Below are positions 44,110 through 51,997 of a stretch of 64,000 bases of DNA, one piece after another (position 1 is the stretch's first letter; each line of letters begins with the position of its first letter). The stretch is taken from the NCBI RefSeq assembly GCF_000463075.2, contig NZ_AVAQ01000023.1:62001-126000 (forward strand), in the 5' to 3' direction. A program made the position numbers and the translations under genes. The stretch is from Lactiplantibacillus plantarum EGD-AQ4 (lineage in GTDB: Bacteria > Bacillota > Bacilli > Lactobacillales > Lactobacillaceae). The notes under the pieces are model-generated. The model saw only the letters and a list, made by a program, of their open reading frames with translations, had not been told where the DNA came from and did not search any database.

Positions 44110-44156
44110 AATAAAGGTTGGCATCGCTCGCTGTGGGTGATGCCAACCTTTTTATT
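44110..44156. terminator. zwf terminator
   Basis: AAAGGTTGGCATC / GATGCCAACCTTT with T tract. Confidence 0.9.
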
Positions 44157-44356
44157 TTGTCTGAAACGTGCTACCACGGGCAATAAGTTGCTCGTTAGGT
44201 ACCACTATCGTTTTGGTTTATCAACGGCCATCAAGAGTCAACATACTTGTCAGTTGACCGGCTGTTCATTAGTCGGTGCGTGCCCGCGCTCGTTTGCATG
44301 CTGGCCAAACCAACCACTCATCACCCCACCGAAACAGTGACTAAGTTAAACTAGGA

Positions 44357-45730
44357 TTACGCTCCCGTCGCACTCAGCCGTTCGCAGACCTGGATCAGCC
44401 GCTGGACACCGACCTTTAAATCTGCCAGTGTCAGCCCCGCAAAGCCCAACAAATAATAGTCTGCTGAGGGCATGGCCGTCCAGTTAGAATCGAGTGGATA
44501 GATGCGCACTTGCTGTTGTTCTAACGCATTCAGTAAGGTTGTTTGTTCAATGCCCGGGATCTGAACGACCAAGTGGACGCCGGCCCCCGTCAAAATGGGT
44601 CGAATCTGCTGGCTTCGTTTGAGGTAGTCACACAGACACCGGTATTTTTGCCGATTCGTGCTGCGATTACGACTCAAATGTCGATAATAAGCGCCATCGT
44701 CAAAGTAATTGACCATCGCCTGCTGCAATAAGCCCGCCACCATCTCTGACTGGTACTGATAGTGTTGATGATAGACTGGAACCAGCCGTGGTGGTAAGAC
44801 CAGGTAGCCCATCCGCAACGTGGGATCAATGCCGCGTGAAAAGGTCCCCAGGTAAGCCACCTGATTGGCCGCCGCTAACGACTGGAGTGCCGGCAATGGA
44901 TGGGCACGATAACGATATTCACTGTCATAATCGTCCTCAATAATCAGGTGGTCAGCCCCCGCCCACTTTAACAATGCCAACCGCTGCTCAATTGGTAAGA
45001 CGACGCCTAACGGAAATTGATGCCCGGGGGTCGTATAAACGACTTGCGGATTTAACCGTTGCACCATCGCAAGATCTAGTCCGTCGGCAGTTACCGGGAT
45101 ATTGACCGCTGTGTGACCGTAACAGGCAGCTAAGTCCGATAATCCCCGGTAACCTGGATTTTCGATACCGAGTGTGGCGCGCGGTAAAATACTCAGTAAA
45201 ATGCCGAGTCCCGCTTTGGCGCCATTGGTAATCACAATTTGCTCCGGCGTTGCGTGTACGCCCCGCGTGGTTTTAAGAAACCGCACCAGTGCCGCGCGCA
45301 ATGCTGGTAAGCCCTGGGCGTCCGGATAAATAGCAGTCGGCTGCTGTTCCGTTTGTCGGAGAGCCAAGCGCACTGCGCGTTTCCACGCGTTCCAACTGGG
45401 AGACAGCAGTTGGGTCACACCGTAACGAAAATCGTATTTAACCGGGTTGGGTGTCTTGGGAACTGCAATTGCAGCCGAATCGGGTCGGTTCTGCGACCAA
45501 TCCGCCTGGTCACGATAATAATAGCCGCTGCCAGGAACGCTATAAACGATTCCTTCTGCAACCAACTGATCATAGGCTTGCGCGACGGTCGTTTTTGAAA
45601 CGCCGAGATTTTGCGCCATTTTACGAATCGACCAGAGCGGCTGATTGGCCCGCGTTTCATCATAATCAGCACGTAATTGCTGGTACAGCTGCAAGTACAT
45701 TGGCGTTCGTTCAGAGCGATTTAGTGGCAT
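44357..45730 (-). CDS. MocR/PdxR-type regulator (GntR HTH fused to aminotransferase fold)
   Basis: 457 residues. N-terminal GntR winged helix (PMYLQLYQQLRADYDE, SIRKMAQNLGVSKTTVAQAYDQL) joined by a linker to a class-I aminotransferase-like domain (FRYGVTQLLSPSWNAWKR, ITNGAKAGLGILLS, IIEDDYDSEYRY). At the PLP site the usual GTFSK reads GTFSRGIDPTLRMGY: the Schiff-base lysine is Arg (codon CGC). It therefore may not bind PLP covalently. Divergent from patA-dapA across 99 bp with repeated TTGTC half-sites, so control of that operon is likely. ATG after AGGACAG. Confidence 0.9.
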   Translation of the reverse strand: MPLNRSERTPMYLQLYQQLRADYDETRANQPLWSIRKMAQNLGVSKTTVAQAYDQLVAEGIVYSVPGSGYYYRDQADWSQNRPDSAAIAVPKTPNPVKYDFRYGVTQLLSPSWNAWKRAVRLALRQTEQQPTAIYPDAQGLPALRAALVRFLKTTRGVHATPEQIVITNGAKAGLGILLSILPRATLGIENPGYRGLSDLAACYGHTAVNIPVTADGLDLAMVQRLNPQVVYTTPGHQFPLGVVLPIEQRLALLKWAGADHLIIEDDYDSEYRYRAHPLPALQSLAAANQVAYLGTFSRGIDPTLRMGYLVLPPRLVPVYHQHYQYQSEMVAGLLQQAMVNYFDDGAYYRHLSRNRSTNRQKYRCLCDYLKRSQQIRPILTGAGVHLVVQIPGIEQTTLLNALEQQQVRIYPLDSNWTAMPSADYYLLGFAGLTLADLKVGVQRLIQVCERLSATGA

Positions 45731-45732
45731 TC

Positions 45733-45796
45733 GACAACTGTCCTTTCATTTTTGTCAAAATTGTCTATTTTTAAGATGACAATTATCCCCTATTAT
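45733..45796. promoter_or_regulatory. Control region of the MocR/patA divergent pair
   Basis: Four TTGTC/GACAA half-sites: GACAA at 45733, TTGTC at 45752 and 45761 (direct, 9-bp period), and GACAA at 45778. The patA -10 TATTAT is at 45791-45796. MocR regulators often use direct plus inverted half-sites. Confidence 0.5.
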
Positions 45797-45829
45797 AGAC
45801 GGTAATCACTAGGAGAGGAAGGTCTCAAT

Positions 45830-46996
45830 ATGCAAACGAATATCCGTATCCAGCAAATTCAAGTCTCTGGCATCCGCCGCTTTGACGAAGCCATCAGTAC
45901 GATCCCTGACATTCTCAAATTAACCGTTGGCGAGCCCGATTTACCGACACCGGCACACATTAAAAAGGCAGCCATTGCCGCCATTCGTGACGATTGGACC
46001 CACTACTCACCATTAATGGGTTTCGCGGCCCTGCAGCACGCGGCCAGTACTTATTTTAATCAAAAATATCAATTAGCTTATGACCCAGATGATGTTATTG
46101 CCACGGTCGGGGCGACGGAAGCGGTCGCCACGGCATTACTAACGATTCTGAACCCCGGTGATGCCGTACTACTCCCAACGCCGGCATATACGAGCTATGA
46201 ACCGGTCGTGTCCATGGCCAACGCGCAGCTGATCCCCATTGATACCACCACGACTGGCTATAAATTGACACCGGCCGCACTACAGACGGCGTTAGATGAC
46301 CATGTCCTCGATCACGTCCAAGCGTTGATTTTAAATTACCCGACCAACCCAACTGGCGTGACCTACACCCGCGCCGAACTTGAAGCCCTGCAACAGGTGA
46401 TTGCCGCCGCTGGTATCTATGTCATCAGCGATGAGATTTACAGCGAACTGACTTACGAGCAACCGCACACCGCCTTTGCCACCTTGTATCCAGGTAAGAC
46501 GATTACTATCAACGGGCTCTCAAAATCACACGCGATGACTGGCTGGCGACTCGGCTTTATTTTAGCGCCGCACGACCTGATTGCCGAGATGAAGAAGACG
46601 CACCAATACCTCGTGACCTCGACAAGTTCAATTAGTCAGGCCGCTGGAATTGAAGCGTTGACCAATGGCTTAGCTGATGGCCCCGCAATGCGATCCGTTT
46701 ATCAGGAACGGCGTGATTATATGGTCAAGCGACTCAGTGAGATTGGTCTAAATTATATTTATCCCACCGGTGCGTTTTACATCTTCGTGCAGTTGCCGAC
46801 TGATTTTGAAGGCTCGAGTTGGGACTTTGCGACCCGGCTCGCTCACGAGGCCCATGTCGCGGTCGTCCCCGGTTCCGCATTCGGGGCCAGTGGCGAAGGC
46901 TGGTTTCGCATCAGCTACGCAGCCAGCCAATCAGTCCTACGCGAAAGTATGAATCAACTTGCATTATGGCGGGTCCAAACCGCTAGTCAGGAGTAA
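45830..46996 (+). CDS. patA: Class-I aminotransferase, probable N-acetyl-diaminopimelate aminotransferase
   Basis: 388 residues, PLP enzyme. Signatures: LTVGEPDLPTPAHIKKAA, the NYPTNPTGVTY loop, VISDEIYSELTY and the PLP lysine in SKSHAMTGWRLGF. The adjacent dapA (7 bp later) points to the lysine/diaminopimelate pathway, as for B. subtilis PatA; a role as aromatic aminotransferase cannot be excluded. ATG after GGAGAGGAAGG. Confidence 0.85.
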   Translation: MQTNIRIQQIQVSGIRRFDEAISTIPDILKLTVGEPDLPTPAHIKKAAIAAIRDDWTHYSPLMGFAALQHAASTYFNQKYQLAYDPDDVIATVGATEAVATALLTILNPGDAVLLPTPAYTSYEPVVSMANAQLIPIDTTTTGYKLTPAALQTALDDHVLDHVQALILNYPTNPTGVTYTRAELEALQQVIAAAGIYVISDEIYSELTYEQPHTAFATLYPGKTITINGLSKSHAMTGWRLGFILAPHDLIAEMKKTHQYLVTSTSSISQAAGIEALTNGLADGPAMRSVYQERRDYMVKRLSEIGLNYIYPTGAFYIFVQLPTDFEGSSWDFATRLAHEAHVAVVPGSAFGASGEGWFRISYAASQSVLRESMNQLALWRVQTASQE

Positions 46997-47003
46997 TTAT
47001 CAC

Positions 47004-47873
47004 ATGAATTTATCAAACGCCCACATCATCACCGCGATGGTCACACCATTCGATGAACAGCACCACATTGATTACCAGCAACTCGAACAGCTCATCGAAT
47101 ATTTGCTGGCAACCGGGACTGAGGGTCTAGTCGTCGGCGGTACGACTGGTGAGGGTCCCACGTTAAGCATTGCTGAAAAACGCGACTTATACACGCGGAC
47201 CGCCCGTTTTGTCCACGGCCGCGTACCAATTATTGCCAACACCGGTAGCAACAATACCGCTGAAACGATTAAATTCACCCATATCGTCAGCCAAATTATC
47301 GGCATCGACGCCGCGTTAGTCGTCGTGCCACCCTACAACAAACCAAATCAAGCTGGAATGCTCGCCCACTTTACCGCGATTGCGGAACAGGGCGGACTCC
47401 CAGTCATGATCTACAATATTCCCGGACGCGTCGGCGTCAAAATGAACGTTTCAACCATTCTGACGTTAGCGCAAAATCCGAATATTGTCGCGGTCAAGCA
47501 ATGCGGCACTGACGAGGAACTGGCAGCCATCATCGAAGACGCGCCCCGCGACTTTCTCGTGTACACTGGCGAAGACGCACAGACCCTGACAGCATTGGTC
47601 TATGGCGGCCAAGGTGTTGTTTCTGTCGCCAGTCACCTATTTGGGTCCGAAATGGCAGCAATGCGTGCTCATTTAACGACAGGCGAGGTTGCGGAAGCGG
47701 CCCAAATCCAGCGCCGACTGATTCCAAAAATGACTGCCCTCTTTAACCAACCCTCACCAGCACCGGTGAAGGCCGCCCTGAACGCGCAACACCATCGGGT
47801 AGGCACACCGCGCTTGCCGATTCTGCCGCTATCGACCAGTGAGCAACGTCAACTACTCAACTGCCTAGCTTAA
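47004..47873 (+). CDS. dapA: 4-hydroxy-tetrahydrodipicolinate synthase
   Basis: 289 residues. Condenses pyruvate with aspartate semialdehyde, committing flux to diaminopimelate and lysine. Motifs: GGTTGEGPTLS, VVPPYNKP, YNIPGRVGVKM (Tyr) and AVKQCG with the Schiff-base lysine. Start: ATG at 47004 with AGGAG nine bases upstream; the longer frame begins inside patA. Cotranscribed with patA. Confidence 0.95.
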   Translation: MNLSNAHIITAMVTPFDEQHHIDYQQLEQLIEYLLATGTEGLVVGGTTGEGPTLSIAEKRDLYTRTARFVHGRVPIIANTGSNNTAETIKFTHIVSQIIGIDAALVVVPPYNKPNQAGMLAHFTAIAEQGGLPVMIYNIPGRVGVKMNVSTILTLAQNPNIVAVKQCGTDEELAAIIEDAPRDFLVYTGEDAQTLTALVYGGQGVVSVASHLFGSEMAAMRAHLTTGEVAEAAQIQRRLIPKMTALFNQPSPAPVKAALNAQHHRVGTPRLPILPLSTSEQRQLLNCLA

Positions 47874-47883
47874 TGCAAAACGA

Positions 47884-47912
47884 TTGGTTCTCACGCGCAT
47901 CTGGCGTATACT
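47884..47912 (+). promoter_or_regulatory. Promoter of the 43-residue membrane protein
   Basis: TTGGTT, 17 bp, TATACT, directly after dapA. Confidence 0.65.
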
Positions 47913-47948
47913 GAGCTTAGAATCAATATTGAAAAGTGGTGACCAAAT

Positions 47949-48080
47949 ATGTGTAGTTGGGCTTTTACAGGTGGCATGCCATTCATGTGGATGGGCGGCT
48001 CATTTGGCATCATCGGTTTCTTGATTTTGCTAGCCGTGGGCGCCTATTTTCTCGGCACACGGTCACGCCATCATGATTAA
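47949..48080 (+). CDS. 43-residue membrane miniprotein
   Basis: Reads MCSWAFTGGMPFMWMGG, then one helix (FGIIGFLILLAVGAYFLG) and a basic end (TRSRHHD). It has its own promoter, GTGGTGA eight bases before the ATG, and a strong terminator 28 bp after the stop, so it is very likely a gene. The Met/Trp/Gly-rich N-terminus may lie in or at the membrane. No family recognised. Confidence 0.7.
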   Translation: MCSWAFTGGMPFMWMGGSFGIIGFLILLAVGAYFLGTRSRHHD

Positions 48081-48107
48081 TATTAGTGGTGGTCGGTCTG
48101 ACCAATC

Positions 48108-48156
48108 AAAAATCGCAATCATTTTGAGACGTTGCTCAAGATGATTGCGATTTTTT
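48108..48156 (+). terminator. Terminator of the miniprotein gene
   Basis: AAAATCGCAATCAT / ATGATTGCGATTTTTT hairpin. Confidence 0.92.
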
Positions 48157-48503
48157 GTGTTGATGTATTAAGTGCAGTGGATTGCTGATTGTAGATGAAA
48201 CTCGCGGGATATGCCCGCTAAATTTCTGGTGCAGCTGAAAAATCGCCGTTCTCGACATTCGAGTGGAATGCTAATAACAACGATTTTGTTTATTCATGTG
48301 AAACTATTGCTGACCCTGTGTTTCTGGAGTAATTGATATCATGGTGGTCTATCAGGATAGATGTAAGTTAAGGCTAAGCGCTACGGTTCAATTTTCTACG
48401 ACGCTGAAGTTATCCTTTGTAACCACAATTCAGCTAAGATCATGTAAATTCTAGCGTATTGCGCAGCACTGGAGCATCGGCTGCGGCTTACCGCAAAGCC
48501 ACT
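48157..48503. other. 350-bp spacer, no gene seen
   Basis: Contains short hairpins (GCGGG/CCCGC near 48208 and CTCGA-type near 48255) but no ORF with a ribosome site and no terminator for the TauE-type gene that I can recognise. Confidence 0.4.
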
Positions 48504-49277
48504 TTACAACCCATACGCCGACTTGAACAAGCTGGCCGCCAATCCTAACGCACCAATCCCAATCACGATTTTGAGCAACTGAGCGGGCAGGTGGCGAACA
48601 ATATGTGGTCCCAGACTCCCACCAATCAAAAAGCCAATTCCTAACGGTAAGACATAGTGCCACTTGATTGGCGTCTGCAAGCCATAAACCACGGCCGACA
48701 CGATATTGGCAAGCCCCAACGCCAGATTTTTCTGCGCATTATACACGGCAAATGGGGTATCGCTAATGAATGATAAAATCGACAACATCAAGACGCCACC
48801 AGCCGCGCCAAAGTAACCGGTGTACGTCCCCACCAGGAAAATTCCAATCCAGGCCAGTGCGGTGACCCATTTGGGCGTAACGACGACCTCTCCGGGCTGC
48901 TTAACGTGAATATGCCGCGGAATCAAAACTAATACGGCGGCGACTAAGATAAAAAACGGCACCACTTTGGCAAAGGTGGCAGCGGGAATCACAAATAACA
49001 AAATAGCCCCAACGATACTGCCAATCAACGTCAGTGGTAGTAAAACTTTGAGCTCGCGGCCGTGGCCTCGCAATTCACGCCGCGATGCTGGCACGGCGCC
49101 AAAACTCGTAAAAACTAGACCAACCGTGTTAGTCACGTTGGCCGTTACCGGTGGCAGGCCCAAAGCTAACAGTACCGGATATGAGACCAGCGACGCCAAG
49201 CCAGCAGCAGTACTAACGATCCCAGCAACGATACCAACAACAATTAGAATAATAATTAATGTGCCATACGCGAACAT
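48504..49277 (-). CDS. TSUP/TauE-SafE-family anion transporter
   Basis: 257 residues, about eight helices in two repeats (GIVSTAAGLASLVSYPVLL; GTYTGYFGAAGGVLMLSI). The FGAAGG and NAQKNLALGLANI segments are typical of TauE/SafE. Family members move sulfite, sulfonates or other organosulfur anions; substrate here unknown. Divergent from a LysR gene 128 bp away, which probably regulates it. ATG after AGGGAACG. Confidence 0.88.
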   Translation of the reverse strand: MFAYGTLIIILIVVGIVAGIVSTAAGLASLVSYPVLLALGLPPVTANVTNTVGLVFTSFGAVPASRRELRGHGRELKVLLPLTLIGSIVGAILLFVIPAATFAKVVPFFILVAAVLVLIPRHIHVKQPGEVVVTPKWVTALAWIGIFLVGTYTGYFGAAGGVLMLSILSFISDTPFAVYNAQKNLALGLANIVSAVVYGLQTPIKWHYVLPLGIGFLIGGSLGPHIVRHLPAQLLKIVIGIGALGLAASLFKSAYGL

Positions 49278-49404
49278 TTTGCAACGTTCCCTTCTCTCTT
49301 AATAGTCCTACGATAGTCACAACAATTAGCATAGTCAAATAAACATGTTATAATAGCAATTCATAATACTAGTCATCAAAATACTGTTATGTAAAGGATT
49401 ACCG

Positions 49405-50298
49405 ATGAATATTAAAGAATTGCAATATTATCTCGCACTCACCCAGCTCAAAAGTTTTTCTCAAGTGGCCACCCGTTTTCACGTCAGTCAGCCGACCATC
49501 ACTGCGGCGATTAAACGACTAGAACGTGAATTAGATACCCAGTTGCTGATTCGCGCCAATCCGCACTTGCCCGTTGAACTCACCACGACGGGCAAGCAAG
49601 TTCGACAGCATGCCAAAAAAATACTGGCGGAGACCCAACTCATGCGTCAAGAAGTCGCCCATACCACCACCGACCAACTGGTGATCGGGATGCCACCGAT
49701 TATCGAAATTAGTTATTTTCCGCGCGTTGCCAGCCAGCTACCAACAGCACTTTTTAACCAAATTCAACCCGTGAGTCAAGGATCGCTAGCAGCCTTAAAA
49801 AGCCTCCAGAACGGACAATTAGACCTAGCCGTCTTAGCCTATCTCAATTTGTTTGACGACCCAACGATTCAGCTGACGACCTTTGATACGCAAGCGTTTA
49901 GTATTATTGTCGCTACGGACGACCCTCTGGCTCAAGTGGCAACGGTGCACTTTAAAGACTTGCGGGAACGGCAATTTGTCGCGCTAAAAGGTAACTTTGT
50001 TCATCGCCAAGCATTCCGACAATTATGCCGACAGCATCACATTCGGCCAAACGTGGTCTTCGAATCTAACGAAATTGGCAGTATTTTGAATATGGTTCGT
50101 AACCACATGGGAATCGCCCTACTCAGCAATTCCGTCGCACTACCGGCAGGCTTGACTCGCGTCGCTTTAGCAGATGCTGCAGTCCCGACGTTTAATGTGG
50201 GCGTTGCTTATCGTCGCGAGATGCAATTTAGTCCGACCCAGGCAGCGCTTCGCTCTAACCTGATTGCAGCCTTTCAATCGGTGGACTGGTCAGTTTAA
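49405..50298 (+). CDS. LysR-family regulator
   Basis: 297 residues. N-terminal LysR HTH (LQYYLALTQLKSFSQVATRFHVSQPTITAAIKRLE) and C-terminal periplasmic-binding-like effector domain (VIGMPPIIE, IIVATDDPLA, VRNHMGIALLSNSVAL). ATG after AAAGGA. Located divergently from the TauE-type transporter gene, its likely target, although autoregulation alone is also possible. Confidence 0.92.
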   Translation: MNIKELQYYLALTQLKSFSQVATRFHVSQPTITAAIKRLERELDTQLLIRANPHLPVELTTTGKQVRQHAKKILAETQLMRQEVAHTTTDQLVIGMPPIIEISYFPRVASQLPTALFNQIQPVSQGSLAALKSLQNGQLDLAVLAYLNLFDDPTIQLTTFDTQAFSIIVATDDPLAQVATVHFKDLRERQFVALKGNFVHRQAFRQLCRQHHIRPNVVFESNEIGSILNMVRNHMGIALLSNSVALPAGLTRVALADAAVPTFNVGVAYRREMQFSPTQAALRSNLIAAFQSVDWSV

Positions 50299-50322
50299 TT
50301 TTGAGGTTACACAGCGACAATC

Positions 50323-50376
50323 AAAAAAACTCACGGTCACGCAACAAAATTCATTGTCGCATGACCGTGAGTTTTC
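50323..50376. terminator. Bidirectional terminator
   Basis: AAAACTCACGGTCA / TGACCGTGAGTTTT stem between convergent genes. Confidence 0.92.
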
Positions 50377-50391
50377 TTAATGATTATTGTG

Positions 50392-51039
50392 TTACTTAGC
50401 AGCTTGTTGCACAGCCGTTTCGATTGGCGTCGTTCCGTTGATCAGTGCAATCGTTTGACCAATCGTTGCGGGAGTCTGCAAGGCTTGCACGGTAAAGGTT
50501 GCAACGTCATCACGAGTGATTTCGCCACCGACTTCCGGATTGACCGTCACTTGACCAGTTCCAGCGTCATTCAATAATGTTCCTGGCTGAATGATCGTAT
50601 AGTCTAGCTGAGTGCGCGTCTTCAGCCATTCGTCAGCATAGTATTTAGCGACATAATAGGGCTGCAGTGCACGTGGCCACCGACTGCGGTCTGGCGTAAA
50701 CTCGGCGCTAATAATGACGTAGCGTTTAACGCCAGCAATCTCAGCCGCTTCCATCGACTTGACGGCGCCATCCAAATCAATCATCAGCGTCATATCATAA
50801 CCAGTCTGACCACCAGAGCCAGCTGAAAAGACGATGGCGTCCATCCCCTTGAAAGCCAAAGCTAAATCTTCAGGCTGAGCCATCAAATTGAACTGGACGG
50901 GTTCGGCACCGGCATCTTCGAAGGCTTCTGCCTGTTCAGGTTGCCGAATTCCGGCGTAGACTTGATCGCCTTGCGCCACCAATTTTGAGACGATTTTCTT
51001 ACCAATCTGACCATGGGCACCAATTACAAAGACTTTCAT
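50392..51039 (-). CDS. NAD(P)-binding Rossmann protein, NmrA/YwnB-like
   Basis: 215 residues. Nucleotide motif VIGAHGQIGKKIV (GxxGxxG) at the N-terminus; VFSAGSGGQTG and ISAEFTPDRSRWP later; YYVAKYYADEWL gives the YxxxK-like pair; DYTIIQPGTLL is typical of the atypical SDR/NAD(P)-binding group. Enzymatic substrate unknown; it may be an epimerase-like sensor. ATG after AGGAGTG. Monocistronic. Confidence 0.85.
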   Translation of the reverse strand: MKVFVIGAHGQIGKKIVSKLVAQGDQVYAGIRQPEQAEAFEDAGAEPVQFNLMAQPEDLALAFKGMDAIVFSAGSGGQTGYDMTLMIDLDGAVKSMEAAEIAGVKRYVIISAEFTPDRSRWPRALQPYYVAKYYADEWLKTRTQLDYTIIQPGTLLNDAGTGQVTVNPEVGGEITRDDVATFTVQALQTPATIGQTIALINGTTPIETAVQQAAK

Positions 51040-51200
51040 CGAGTCACTCCTATCATCATTATCAATTCACTGACATCAGTTCATTATATAAGTTCTATTA
51101 TAAAACTTACCCCGTCAAAAAAGAATTATTGTGTTCCTGATTTGTCCAGTTTAATGAATTGGCTTATAATGTGTGCATCTAAACGAGAGTAGTGATTTTT

Positions 51201-51725
51201 ATGTCAAAATACATTCGTCAAGCCACCAGTGCTGATTTACCGGCAATGATGGCAATTATTGAACAAGCCAAACAAACGCTGGCAGCTGACCAGATTCCTC
51301 AATGGCAGGATGGCTATCCCGAATCAACTGACCTCCAGGCTGACATTGATGCCAAACTCGCGTGGGTCTTGATTGTTAATGATCAAATTGCGGGAACCGC
51401 AACATTACTGACCACACCGGATCCCAACTATGCTCAGATCAGCGATGGTTCCTGGAAAGAAACGACGCATCATCGGTATACCTCAATTCACCGTATTGCG
51501 ATTGCAAATGACTATCATGGTCAGCATTTAGCCGATTTTTATTTCAGTAATTTAATTACCATCAGCTATCAACTCGGTTTTCACCAAATTCGCATCGACA
51601 CGCACCTGTCGAATAAGCGAATGCAACACGTTATTACCAAGGCCGGGTTTGTCTACCGTGGTGTGATTTACATTGATCATCAACCGGATGAAGCACGGAA
51701 TGCTTATCAGATTCTGTTGTCGTAG
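51201..51725 (+). CDS. GNAT-family N-acetyltransferase
   Basis: 174 residues. GNAT fold: IRQATSADLPAMMAII, an IAGTATLL strand, IHRIAIANDYHGQHLADFYF (motif A with the acyl-CoA loop in degenerate form), RIDTHLSNKRMQHVITKAGF and VYRGVIYI. Substrate unknown. Start: ATG at 51201 after GAGAG; an in-frame GTG three codons earlier is less well placed. Confidence 0.88.
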   Translation: MSKYIRQATSADLPAMMAIIEQAKQTLAADQIPQWQDGYPESTDLQADIDAKLAWVLIVNDQIAGTATLLTTPDPNYAQISDGSWKETTHHRYTSIHRIAIANDYHGQHLADFYFSNLITISYQLGFHQIRIDTHLSNKRMQHVITKAGFVYRGVIYIDHQPDEARNAYQILLS

Positions 51726-51778
51726 CAACCACGATTTGAATTCAAAAATAAATTTCTTAATTTTCAGCTGGCCTAAGC

Positions 51779-51823
51779 TAAAGCTGGTGGACATTCAATC
51801 TCGGATGTCCACCAGCTTTTTCA
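51779..51823 (+). terminator. Terminator after the GNAT gene
   Basis: AAAGCTGGTGGACAT / ATGTCCACCAGCTTTTT hairpin. Confidence 0.9.
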
Positions 51824-51997
51824 ATCTAACGTATTTGCATTTTAGCGTTTGCTTTTAACTCATGGCCGTTGATCACCATTAAACCAGCGAGTGGATTTCA
51901 GGTTCACAAATACCCGCCTTTCAGTCAGTGAAAGCCCCCTGCCCAATCACTCTGAAACAGTGAACTAACTTGTACCTAGATGGCTTTAGTCTGCCGG

